Below are positions 19,581 to 27,987 of a DNA stretch of 64,000 nt, piece after piece; the first letter of the stretch is position 1; the number at the start of each line of letters is the position of its first letter. The stretch is from positions 1 through 64,000 of the forward strand of contig CAMQYS010000006.1 of the NCBI GenBank assembly GCA_947039395.1. Reading direction: 5' to 3'. A program made the translations under genes and the position numbers. The DNA is from an uncultured Deferribacteraceae bacterium. Its GTDB lineage: Bacteria > Chrysiogenota > Deferribacteres > Deferribacterales > Mucispirillaceae. The notes under the pieces are model-generated. The model was not told the origin of the DNA. It worked only from the letters and a program-made list of their open reading frames with translations, and did no database searches.

Positions 19581-20531
19581 ATTTATAAAAATAATGATAC
19601 TAGACTTGATGATGATAAAAAAATTCTTACAAAAATTTTAGGCGATATTTATAATAAAATAAAAACTAACGATAAAGATCCTAATTTATATAATCAGATC
19701 GCAACTATATATATCAAATTAAAGAAGTATAATAAGGCTATCAAATTTATAAATAAGGCGATCAAACTTGATCCAACTAATCCAGAATATCTAAACTATA
19801 AAGGCAATGCTTTACTATATAAAAATAAGTTTAATGAAGCGTTACGATGTTTTAATCAAGCTATAAATATAAAGCCAACTGAACTCACTTATCAAGTCAA
19901 TAAAGCATCTTCATTATACTCATTAGGTAAATATTCTGAAGTCTTAGCAATATACGATAATTTACTTACTTCAAATAACAGTGATATTGAATCTCTAATA
20001 GGTAAGGGCGATACTCTGTTTATGATGAAAAGATATCAAGAGGCATTAACAACTTATGAGCAGGTTTTATTAGTTGATAATGATAATATAAACATAATTA
20101 GGTCAGTTAATTTATTGCAAAAATATCTAACTAATCCGAAAAATACAAATAATAAATTTTCATTTTTTAAGCTAAGGGTTACGAAAAAAGAGGTACTTAC
20201 TAAATCTCTTAAAAAAATACAAATTATATTTGCGATATTATTACTATCTATAATCTGCTACCTAGCATACAACAGTTATAATAGTAACAGTAACATTGAT
20301 GAGCTTGTTAGATCGGTAGAAGTTTCACGTCTATCAAATGACTTTGAAGAGGCGTTATCTAGTACCGATGAGATATTAACTTTATTCCCGAACTCTAATA
20401 TAGGATACGAACTAAAGATAGATATTTTATTTGAACTAGAACGATACGGAGATACGATTGTTTATATAGACAAACTTATTGCGAACGATCAAAATAATAT
20501 TAGTATATATAAGCTTAAAGGTATAGCTTAG
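19581..20531 (+). pseudogene. TPR membrane protein gene lacking a normal start
   Basis: One frame is open from 19557 to 20531 and reads TPR repeats (LYNQIATIYIKLKKYNKAI, AIKLDPTNPEYLNYKGNAL), a membrane helix (IIFAILLLSIICYLAYN) and more TPRs. The first ATG is at 20022, in mid-repeat. The only candidate placed after a good Shine-Dalgarno (AGGAG at 19569-19573) is ATT at 19581, seven bases on. At the 3' end, adding one T in GCTTAGG would restore GIALGESYREMEA, so a base seems lost. I call it decaying; a functional gene using an ATT start (316 aa) is the alternative. Confidence 0.6.
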
Positions 20532-20670
20532 GTGAATCTTATAGAGAAATGGAAGCTTGAACTTCTTGATATATCTATCATCATACCTGTTGCCACTTGT
20601 CAATAGGTTTTTAATCAAAAGTTGACTTTTTTCTAAATTGGCTAAATCGTTTAATATTATGGGTATTACT

Positions 20671-21198
20671 TTAGCTATGGGTATAAAGCACGGCAACCAT
20701 ATTTAGTTTATGCTTATCATAATATTTTTTAAATTCAATTTCATGTAAATTGTGAGCTTTTTTATTATCTGGGTGGATAATTACTTTGTTTCCATTATAT
20801 TTATTTAACAACATACTATACTCAAATTCACTTATATCGTGCCAGATACCCTCTGTATCTATAAATGCTGAAGCAACATATTGAAGTTCAGTCATTAGTG
20901 TGTATTCCTCAATATAATAGTAATCCCATGTTGCTGCTTTGTTAAATGTGGACATACACCAAATTTCTCCATTCTCCATCCAATCAGTCTCTTCAAGATT
21001 AAGATGTTCATGCAGTTCATCTATTCTACAACCATATTTACTAGCCAAAACAGTAGTGTTCTCTTTATCAGAAAGAATCTTTTTATATGGCGACACCTCA
21101 AGGTTTCTATCATAAGGAGCTAATACTTTTTTTACGTATTTTTTGTATTCAGTTTCTTCTATTTCAGATGGAATGATAACAAATGTTGTAAACTTCAT
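20671..21198 (-). CDS. Hypothetical protein, 175 aa (cargo gene after tail A)
   Basis: No family recognised. An intact, charged, apparently cytoplasmic protein (opening MKFTTFVIIPSEIEE, with LAPYDRNLEV), without signal peptide or membrane segment. GAAGGGG precedes the ATG. It is the gene directly downstream of the 26-codon peptide frame and relaxase-like tail at 21255-21473, the same arrangement as the genes at 24033 and 25133. Confidence 0.75.
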   Translation of the reverse strand: MKFTTFVIIPSEIEETEYKKYVKKVLAPYDRNLEVSPYKKILSDKENTTVLASKYGCRIDELHEHLNLEETDWMENGEIWCMSTFNKAATWDYYYIEEYTLMTELQYVASAFIDTEGIWHDISEFEYSMLLNKYNGNKVIIHPDNKKAHNLHEIEFKKYYDKHKLNMVAVLYTHS

Positions 21199-21249
21199 TT
21201 TATATATCCCCTTCTATATGGTTCTGCAGAATTCTAGCATCTATTATAT

Positions 21250-21473
21250 AATATTTACGGCATTGCACCATATTCTTTGTTTTTCGTGATTACTAAAATA
21301 ATACTTACCGTATATAATACAGCGATCACTTTCATAATTCAAGCCAAAATATGTGAATTTTATCTTTCCATCTCTTTAGATTTTGATTTTGACATATCAT
21401 CAACAATCTGTATTTCGTCTAGCTTTTTTGTGATTTTCTCGGCTCTGCTTAGTTCCTCCCTTAGCTGATCCAT
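21250..21473 (-). repeat. Relaxase-tail repeat, copy A
   Basis: Minus-strand codons at 21473-21360 read LREELSRAEKITKKLDEIQ then IVDDMSKSKSKEMER and a stop. This matches the layout of the ends of copies B and C (LRGEI...ENI.KRVE) and resembles the C-terminus of MobA/MobL-type relaxases as I remember them. The 3' side keeps the element ending GTGCAATGCCGTAAA. The upstream side joins an ankyrin gene within the word VLVENG, so the copy looks like a recombined end. Confidence 0.6.
21255..21335 (-). CDS. 26-aa hydrophobic peptide reading frame
   Basis: Reads MKVIAVLYTVSIILVITKN then KEYGAMP. A short hydrophobic stretch is followed by a charged end. Related sequence is present after tail B as a shorter frame (24499-24540) with the same YGAMP ending, and after tail C in broken form. 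It may be a real small membrane peptide, or only part of a conserved non-coding 3' region. No strong ribosome site is seen. Confidence 0.35.
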   Translation of the reverse strand: MKVIAVLYTVSIILVITKNKEYGAMP

Positions 21474-21723
21474 TTTCCACTAACACTTTAATAAGTGCTA
21501 ACCCCCGATGCATTCCAGCAACTTGAAGTGCAGTATAATCACCATCATCTTTTGCATTCACTTGTGCACCCGCATCAATAAACAGTTTCGAACATTCAGC
21601 AGTTTCTGCGCGCATAATTGTGGTAACTTTATAACGTACTTTAAGATTTGAATCTTCGCCGTCTGTAGTCACTTTCTTTACTTCGTCTAAACCCCCTGTT
21701 TTTACTAAATCAAATAATGTCAT
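21400..21723 (-). CDS. Ankyrin-repeat fragment, 107 aa
   Basis: About two ankyrin repeats (FIDAGAQVNAKDDGDYTALQ, ALIKVLVENG). After VLVENG at about residue 83 the sequence stops resembling ankyrin, because from there the frame runs through the relaxase-tail repeat in a different phase. So the gene is probably a chimera truncated at about 21475. It starts inside the end of the upstream gene, overlapping by 14 bases, which suggests translational coupling. Confidence 0.55.
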   Translation of the reverse strand: MTLFDLVKTGGLDEVKKVTTDGEDSNLKVRYKVTTIMRAETAECSKLFIDAGAQVNAKDDGDYTALQVAGMHRGLALIKVLVENGSAKGGTKQSRENHKKARRNTDC

Positions 21724-22282
21724 ATATTTTCCACTTTGTTACTTCGTTAATATTTAAAATCATAAAATCTTCAAGTAAACCTTCAATAATTTTATCGGCT
21801 TGAATTATTCCGTTTTCATCTGTTTTAACTAGTGCCCAGCTAACGCCATCTTCACTAGCGCGCCAATTACTTCCCTCATCAATAAAGATGATAAACGATG
21901 AAATCAGTCCTCTATTATAATCTTTTAAATATGCATGTAATTTTTCTTTGCCTATTATTTTTTCAATTTCTACGCGTATTTCTTCAAAATCTTCATTGCT
22001 GTTTTCAGAATTTTCCGTATAATCGTTTGCATTGGCAATACCAGTGTCTATATTGTCTGCAATTTTAAATAATTCTTTATAAACTAAAAATCGTGCAAAT
22101 TGTGGTATACCCTCAGAAATTTCGCTAAAAGCATAAGGCAACGGATTGGTACAGCCTGTATTCTCCATTTTGTGCAGTAGTTTTTAAAGTGCCTCTTTTT
22201 GCACATCGGTTAAATTAGCAATTTATTGAGGGTAGGATTTTTTACCAAAATCAGAACATTTTTCGATGTGTTTTTTAAACAT
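21710..22282 (-). pseudogene. Immunity-like gene with two internal ochre codons
   Basis: From the ATG at 22282, after GGAG, one uninterrupted frame runs 190 codons to 21710 except for two TAA codons: after MFKKHIEKCSDFGKKSYPQ and after IANLTDVQKEAL. In both places glutamate would fit (PQ-E-IANL, AL-E-KLL) and GAA to TAA is a single change. A 152-residue product from the ATG at 22168 remains possible (MENTGCTNPLPYAFSEI). No family recognised; acidic and small, like immunity proteins. Its end overlaps the ankyrin fragment. Confidence 0.7.
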
Positions 22283-22302
22283 ATTAATTCTCCTAATTTT
22301 AT

Positions 22303-22878
22303 TTATAATGGAATATCATTTTGCTCGATTAATAATTGAGAATAACCTTTCTTCATTAATTTTGTTGCAGTGTTTTCATCGCACATGAACCAGTTATCTC
22401 CTGTGCTAATTCGTTTTACTGTAAAAAAATCTGTTTTAATTTGATCTGTTTCGTTAATTATATAGTTATTGGAATAAAGAAGCACAATGTCCACCTCCTC
22501 ATTAGGTAGCCATTTTGCTCTTTTTATTCTAGGCTTGTCTTTAGATAAGAATTTAGCTTTAGGGTTTTCTATAAATTCTACTTCGCAAATTTTCAACCCT
22601 GTAAAACATTCTATTAAGTCTATTGCAATTTTACGTCTTACAAAAATCCCTTCATGCTCATCCGTTCTAAGATAAACATCAATAAAATCTCCTACTTTAC
22701 TACCGATTACACCATAACTATTTTCATGCGACCACATTACTGTAATTTTTTCACTAGGTGAATTTGACTTTTTCTTCCCTTTCCAAAGAGTAGTTAAGCA
22801 TACATAATCATAGTCATTACTAGAATTCCAAGCCAATAAGCTAAATTGTCCTCTAATTTTTTGATTATCTAAAGGCAT
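22303..22878 (-). CDS. Hypothetical protein, 191 aa
   Basis: Intact and probably expressed: AAAGGAGG lies seven bases before the ATG at 22878 (MPLDNQKIRGQF). An earlier in-frame ATG at 22914 would put that site inside the gene. Contains mixed beta-rich sequence (KITVMWSHENSYGVIGSKVG) and no signal peptide or membrane helix. No family recognised. Its stop is 20 bases before the start of the broken gene at 22282, so both lay in one operon. Confidence 0.75.
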   Translation of the reverse strand: MPLDNQKIRGQFSLLAWNSSNDYDYVCLTTLWKGKKKSNSPSEKITVMWSHENSYGVIGSKVGDFIDVYLRTDEHEGIFVRRKIAIDLIECFTGLKICEVEFIENPKAKFLSKDKPRIKRAKWLPNEEVDIVLLYSNNYIINETDQIKTDFFTVKRISTGDNWFMCDENTATKLMKKGYSQLLIEQNDIPL

Positions 22879-22950
22879 ATCATGACCTCCTTTCAAGTTA
22901 ATAAATATTATCATAACATTTTGATTTTAAATTATTTTGTGTACGAATAA

Positions 22951-23617
22951 TTAAGGTTTAAAATTTTCAGCATACGCTCTTAATCTATCGTAGTCACTGT
23001 ATTGAGCTTTTTGTAAATATTCTTTAAAGAGGGGGAGTTTATAGTTTGTAGTACCTCTAAAGCCATACTTTTTTGGTAGCTATCTCTTGCAATGATATAT
23101 AGTCAATCAAGTACTGCCAACTTATCAATGTTTGAGGGAATAGGTTCTTGAATAAGCGTGATAAAAGGGGGTGTAAAAGTTTTCGAAATCCCCACAGAGA
23201 TAATCACATTCCCATTCGTAACCAATTTCCCAAGTGTTAATATTAGGATACGTTTTTTCTTGCCATTCTTTAAATTGAGATATGGCTTTTCTAAGAATTG
23301 ATAAAGTAGTCATATCAATTAAATGCCCCATTTTGATATTCATTTAAGGTTTCTTTAAATTCTTCTTCCGTATTTAACCCCAATAAAATTTCTGCATATT
23401 CATAGTTGCAAGTAAAAGCGAATGAATAATATATTTCATCTACATGCTTCTCTAAAAACATCTTTAAAGCTTGTTTCATTTTTTCTAGTAGTTCTTCTTT
23501 TTTGATGTAAAATTCATTTTCTTGCTTCCATTTTTTTAAGTGTTTTCACAATGGTTTCTCTGTTTTGTCTATTTTTTCCGCATTTAGCGTTTGACAATAA
23601 GGACAGCGTACATTCAT
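22951..23617 (-). pseudogene. Remains of one or two DUF4303-like genes
   Basis: Fragments in shifting frames on the minus strand: a zinc-ribbon start (MNVRCPYCQTLNAEK), then WKQENEFYIKKEELLEKMKQ to YSFAFTCNYEYAEILLGLN, which recalls DUF4303 immunity-type proteins, then IDMTTLSILRKAISQFKEWQ with YEWECDYLCGDFENF (the one open piece, 23125-23343), then EPIPSNIDKLAVLD with a TGA where tryptophan fits, and finally KYGFRGTTNYKLPLFKEYLQ and a stop at 22951. At least three frame changes and one nonsense codon. The family link is from memory. Confidence 0.6.
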
Positions 23618-24032
23618 TATTTTAAAATTCTATTGGCTTTTATCTTCACCTTCTGTCAGATAATATCTTTCACAAGTTTTGTAGTAGGTTTTTACTGCAT
23701 AGATGTTTATAAAATCCTCTATCTTTTTTCGCTTAGCTTAAGACAGTGTTTACTATCATCACATTTTTCATAATTTTTATTTTTATGCGTGTCGAATTTA
23801 TAAAAATGGAAGCCGTAAGCATATCCATAACTATGTTTATTCTCATATTCGTTGCGGTCTTTTTTTCTAACCCATACATTGTGAAAAAATATTCGCCTAC
23901 TGGGATTTCAAAGTTTATCGCAGAATAGCTTATTTGGAGTACAGATTATATCCGTTTTCAGAAAATTTAGTTATCCTATTTTACAAGTAATTTGAATGAT
24001 TATATATTATATTAGCTTAATTAAATTTATAA
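23618..24032 (-). other. Degraded coding remnants, minus strand
   Basis: Gene-like phrases occur on the minus strand (SYGYAYGFHFYKFDTHKNK; KTYYKTCERYYLTEGEDKSQ, then TAG, then in frame the zinc-ribbon start of the next pseudogene). They are broken by stops, so this is probably the 5' part of a decayed gene. Plus-strand frames here (23591-23773, 23746-23928) lack ribosome sites and look like shadows of these remnants. Confidence 0.4.
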
Positions 24033-24425
24033 TTATAGATTAGGATAATTTTTCAAAATATCTCCTGTAGGAAAAATATTAGACATATATAAAGTAATCA
24101 TTTTTTCGAGCCATGGTGATTTAAAACCACAATAATCCGCCATACAGATAAGTTCCATATCATCCGAAGCATACCCTGCTAATTCACTACAACCTTCAAA
24201 TTTAACACAAGTTAAAAATGCTAATTTACATAATTTCTTAATTTCATCCATAATTTCTTTTGGTATTTCTTGTTTCTCTAAATAAGTAGATACTTCCACC
24301 CAACTAGAATCAAATGGATTTTTATCTCTTTCATCTAATAATTTATCAATATTTTTTGCTTTAAACATATATTCTGTAAATAATTTCTTATCCTCAATTT
24401 TTTTGATTATTTCATTTGCTAACAT
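24033..24425 (-). CDS. Hypothetical protein, 130 aa (cargo gene after tail B)
   Basis: No family recognised. Small and probably cytoplasmic (MLANEIIKKIEDKKLFTEYM; ELAGYASDDMELICMADYCG). The start is taken as the second ATG at 24425 because AGGAG is then seven bases upstream; the ATG at 24431 is too close to it. It lies directly downstream of relaxase-tail copy B, about 75 bases after the conserved GCCGTAAAGATTAT boundary. Immunity-like size, but no partner toxin seen. Confidence 0.75.
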   Translation of the reverse strand: MLANEIIKKIEDKKLFTEYMFKAKNIDKLLDERDKNPFDSSWVEVSTYLEKQEIPKEIMDEIKKLCKLAFLTCVKFEGCSELAGYASDDMELICMADYCGFKSPWLEKMITLYMSNIFPTGDILKNYPNL

Positions 24426-24490
24426 TTTCATTCTCCTTAATTTTCAATAACTTTTATAAACTAAAGTTTCCCTTTTGCTTCCATAAACTT

Positions 24491-25035
24491 TATAATCTTT
24501 ACGGCATTGCACCGTACCATATAGCATACAGCAATTCCACGTATAGTTCAACTTAAATAGGTGAACTTTATATTTCGGTTTGTCTGTTTTTGGTTTTAAC
24601 ATTCTGCTCTGTTGTCATCAATTCAACTCTCTTACGGATATTCTCGGCACTATAAATTTCCCCACGTAAATTAGATAGCTTTAGATTTTTTTAGCAATGT
24701 AATTTAGTATCGTCGCTTTGTTCTCTTGGCACAACTTATGAGTGAATTTCTAGCCATTTTCTTTTCAACCTCTCAATGTTTCCTCGGCTGACAAAACATC
24801 AGTAATAGCAAATACATTTTTTCATAAAACTGCTCTTGTTTCTTGCCTGTTAGTGAACGATATTTTTTTAGATACCCTTATCTTTAGTATAATCAGCATA
24901 TGCAGAAATATGATTATTTAAAAGACTTAATTGTTTATTGGCATTTTTGATGTTGCCTTGAATATCGTAAAATTCTGTATTCATACTAGATAGCTTATCA
25001 TGTAGAACCTCGACACTATCAATGTTATTATCCAT
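24491..25035 (-). pseudogene. Relaxase-tail repeat, copy B (broken)
   Basis: A frame with its own AAGGAG site starts at 25035 (MDNNIDSVEVLHDKLSSMNT) and stops after YTKDKGI. Other frames continue with KKYRSLTGKKQEQFYEKMY, AEETLRG*KENG*KFTHKLC, and finally LKLSNLRGEIYSAENIRKRV to a stop at 24568. The order (helical segment, YKKY..LTGKKQE.FYE, KAW-like segment, E-x-R-R coil) is what I remember for the C-terminal region of MobA/MobL relaxases of mobilizable elements. The 3' non-coding end runs to 24491 and matches copy C closely. Confidence 0.62.
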
Positions 25036-25132
25036 TTTAAAAATCTCCTTTTCTTGTTTTTGGGTAGAAAAAAAGACGGAAACAATGTTACTTGCTCCAT
25101 CTTTGGGTGTTTATTTAATTTTGGTTTTCACT

Positions 25133-25429
25133 TCAATCAATACTCTTTTTATTCAAATTTTCTTCAATATTATAAAGCACTTCACAATCACAACCTGCAC
25201 CATTTTTATTTAACCATTGAATCACCTCAGCAATGTTACAATTAAATTTCCTCAAAAATTCCGTAGTAACATCAAAGTTATGTTGACATTCTTTTGTTTC
25301 AGATTGCAAATCTAAGTAGTCAAAAAGTTCTTCAAACATTTCATGTGCCATAGGTAAGGAATCGTAAAATATTTGCTGTTGTTTCAACGCATATTCTTTT
25401 AACATCCTTTTTTTTTCTTCCTTGTTCAT
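25133..25429 (-). CDS. DUF2695-like protein, 98 aa (cargo gene after tail C)
   Basis: An N-terminal charged helix is followed by SLPMAHEMFEELFDYLDLQ, a histidine segment (CQHNFDVTTEFL) and ENGGYCDCEVL-type end, here NKNGAGCDCEVLYNIEEN. That is the DUF2695 pattern as I remember it. Function unknown; small cytoplasmic proteins of this kind occur in accessory regions. AAAAGGAG precedes the ATG. It begins about 20 bases after the conserved boundary of relaxase-tail copy C. Confidence 0.78.
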   Translation of the reverse strand: MNKEEKKRMLKEYALKQQQIFYDSLPMAHEMFEELFDYLDLQSETKECQHNFDVTTEFLRKFNCNIAEVIQWLNKNGAGCDCEVLYNIEENLNKKSID

Positions 25430-25449
25430 TAAAATTTTCTCCTTTTAAA

Positions 25450-25790
25450 TAATCTTTACAGCATTGTACCGTATTTTTGTTTTTCATGATTACTAAAATA
25501 ATCCTTACCATATATCATGTAGCAATTTCACATATAGTTCAAACCTCAATAGGTGAACTTTATATTTCGGGTTGTTTGTTTTTGGTTTTAACATTCTGCT
25601 CTGCTGTTATCAATTCAACTCTCTTACTGATATTCTCGACACTAGAAATTTCCCCACGCAAATTAGATAGCTTTAGATTTTCATTAGCTAGGTAATTTTC
25701 AATCTTCGTTTTATTCTCTTGCCACAACTTAGGAGTGAATTTCAAGCCATTTTCTTTCCAACCTCTTAATGTTTACTCGGCTCTTAGCAT
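25450..25790 (-). repeat. Relaxase-tail repeat, copy C
   Basis: The minus strand reads AE*TLRGWKENGLKFTPKL, then an open frame (25745-25560) through ENYLANENLKLSNLRGEISS and ENISKRVELITAEQ to a stop at 25560. The downstream 110 non-coding bases, ending TGTAAAGATTAT, match copy B and in part copy A. The first part is lost near 25790, and beyond it (25791-25875) no relaxase-like sequence is seen. The least damaged of the three copies. Confidence 0.62.
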
Positions 25791-25875
25791 ATTATTCTTT
25801 GATAGAATTTTTATTAACTATTTTAGTTTATAGTAACTGTAATCTCAAATAAATAACTCTACTGTAACTCTAGTT

Positions 25876-27021
25876 TTACTCATAATATCCTTTTTTTAAT
25901 ACTTCTCTATTCTGCATCATAATATTTCCATTAGCGATAACGGTATCAATATCTAGCTTATCATCAAGTAGTAGTAGATCTGCATAGTAGTTCTCTTTAA
26001 TAGATCCTCTTTCATGAGCAATTCCAAGTCCGCCAGCTGTGTTACTTGTTGCAAAAGGTAGAGCATCTTCGAGACTTAATATTTTATTTTCAACTAGCAC
26101 TTTTATACCGTTATGCACTTCATTACAGCTTGATTTACCGATCTCAATTATTTTGCCATCGCTATCACATCTATTCCAACTACCGTTACCATCAGAACTT
26201 AATGTTACTCTATCAAGTATTGCATTCTCCTCTTTAAGCATTGCAAAAGATTGATCCATAGGCAGGTGTGATGCGAGACAAGAAGTTATATCTATATATC
26301 CACCCATCTTATTAAACTTGATTCCTTCTTTAAAGAGTTCTTTACTTCTAGATATGTGTGTTGGTTTGAAAGCACTTGCAGGAGTTTGTCCTCTTTCTAA
26401 GACTTTAAAGATAATATCTATATAAGTTTTAGCAGTTCCTATATGTAATTCTACGAATGATTTTTTTGCACCAACCATTCCAGCAACTCTAGTGTGAAGT
26501 GCAAGACGCTCTAGTTCATCAACAGTTATAGCAGAAGATCTATGATCTGAAATAGCTAATTTTACACCGATGATTTCATGGATAAATACAATATCTTTCT
26601 GTATATCGCCTGTTAGTGTTGGAGATGGAAATGTGTACGAACCCGTTAAGCAGTAAGCGTTCATACCACTTTCATTTAATGATTTAGTTTTTGCAACGAG
26701 TGTTTCAATATCTCTTGTGATAGAGTCTGTACCTAATAAACCAGTTACGGTTGTAAGTCCTGATGTTATGAATGTTGATAGAGGGATTTCTGGAACTCTT
26801 GTTATGCATCCAGCTTCTCCTCCTCCACCGATAATATGCATATGTGTGTCCATAAATCCTGGTACGCACTTCATACCTTTACCATCTATTGTGATTAAAT
26901 CTTTAAATGTATAATTTAAATTTTCACCAATTTCTACTATCTTATCATTACAGATAAGTATATCTTTTTCACCGATGAACTTAGGTGAGTATATTGAGCT
27001 ATTTTTTATTAAGATAAACAT
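25876..27021 (-). CDS. iadA: Isoaspartyl dipeptidase IadA, 381 aa
   Basis: Amidohydrolase-superfamily peptidase (M38) that splits beta-aspartyl dipeptides formed from damaged proteins. Metal and substrate residues are visible: H60 and H62 (DTHMH), E69 in GGGGEAG, the bridging lysine K154 (GVKLAISDHRS), H193 (ELHIG), H222 (PTHIS) and catalytic D277 (SSDGNGS). Length is normal. AGGAGG lies about ten bases before the ATG. It marks the right edge of the accessory region. Confidence 0.93.
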   Translation of the reverse strand: MFILIKNSSIYSPKFIGEKDILICNDKIVEIGENLNYTFKDLITIDGKGMKCVPGFMDTHMHIIGGGGEAGCITRVPEIPLSTFITSGLTTVTGLLGTDSITRDIETLVAKTKSLNESGMNAYCLTGSYTFPSPTLTGDIQKDIVFIHEIIGVKLAISDHRSSAITVDELERLALHTRVAGMVGAKKSFVELHIGTAKTYIDIIFKVLERGQTPASAFKPTHISRSKELFKEGIKFNKMGGYIDITSCLASHLPMDQSFAMLKEENAILDRVTLSSDGNGSWNRCDSDGKIIEIGKSSCNEVHNGIKVLVENKILSLEDALPFATSNTAGGLGIAHERGSIKENYYADLLLLDDKLDIDTVIANGNIMMQNREVLKKGYYE

Positions 27022-27987
27022 ATATGTATATCCTCCTTTTACCGCTTTTTAATTGTACAATAAAAACTATATTATTTGTACATGATACATTTTATATCAT
27101 TACTAACTATATAGCAAGTATGTTAAAGGGGTACTTTATTTTGATGATAGGTATAGATGTTGAACTTGATAGACGTTGTTAATTATTAGATGTTAGAGAA
27201 TTTAATAGAGGTAGTTTTTATCGTATATACTTTCTATGTAGTAGGAATAAGGAATCTGTATTTAATATTACTATTTAGTAGTTTGTTATAAAAGTATTAT
27301 CTTTTTTAAATACAATAATATGTATATAGTATTTATATTTAAAAGGAAAATAATTTCATGAGGTTTGCTAAAAGATTGTTTTGTCACTTGAGTAAAATAG
27401 TATTAATCCTATTAGTTTGTTTTAACGCAAAAAATAAGGCTTACTTTAGTTCTAATTAAAATGAGTTAGATATTTTAAAATTGTGAAATTGAGAAGCTAT
27501 AAAATTTATGGAATAGAGATGATAAGTTTATGTAATTATATTGATATTAAAGTTATGGAGTATGAATATATTAATTAATATGATAAATTAGAGATACAGA
27601 TTAAAGGTGCACTAACCTTCTAATAATGTATATATACATTTAATAAAGTTATTGACGGCATGAATAGTAAGTGTTAAAGTACTTGAGAATTTGTTTCTAT
27701 TATTAGGTTTAGAGTTGTAGAGTTATGTTACATTTGTGTTTTAACAATTTCCTTTTTTCTGTCTCTACTGAGTTGAAGATTGAGATATTAAGTGTTAATT
27801 TTCAATTTTAAACAGTATATAATTATTTTGTTAAATTATTTTTTGTTATATATTTTTAAAAGGATCTACTTTATCTATTTACTATTATTTTAACTCCCAT
27901 ATTGGTACAGATTAAAAAATAGTGATACTCTATAATACACTATTACTAAAACATTAAATAACAAATCAATTTACTTGGTCGCAGGCA
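27022..27987. other. Long intergenic region, mostly empty
   Basis: Nearly 1 kb of AT-rich sequence without a convincing gene. It must contain the iadA promoter on the left and the promoter of the TPR gene on the right. The only frame with a plausible ribosome site is the 33-codon one at 27358. No tRNA or terminator is evident. Confidence 0.5.
27358..27459 (+). CDS. Possible 33-aa hydrophobic peptide
   Basis: Reads MRFAKRLFCHLSKIVLILL then VCFNAKNKAYFSSN. AAAAGGAAAA lies about ten bases before the ATG. The basic start and hydrophobic core followed by VC look like the signal peptide of a truncated lipoprotein, or a small membrane peptide. Weakly supported. Confidence 0.25.
   Translation: MRFAKRLFCHLSKIVLILLVCFNAKNKAYFSSN

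Noticed and set aside
21710-22282. TAA read as glutamate (reassigned stop codon)
   Set aside because: Core genes such as ftsZ, cysS and gpmI have no internal TAA and use TAA as a stop. The affected genes are accessory and show other damage.
23591-23928. Plus-strand frames of 60 codons each
   Set aside because: No ribosome sites and no recognisable sequence. The minus strand of the same bases reads gene-like remains in the direction of the other cargo genes.
24491-25790. Interpretation of the repeated tails as the core of a polymorphic toxin with swapped tips
   Set aside because: The tails end in stop codons before each cargo gene, so cargo is not fused as a toxin tip would be, and the coil pattern fits relaxase C-termini better. 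Not fully excluded.
27022-27987. tRNA or other structured RNA in the long gap
   Set aside because: No cloverleaf, conserved T-loop sequence or GC-rich helix was found.
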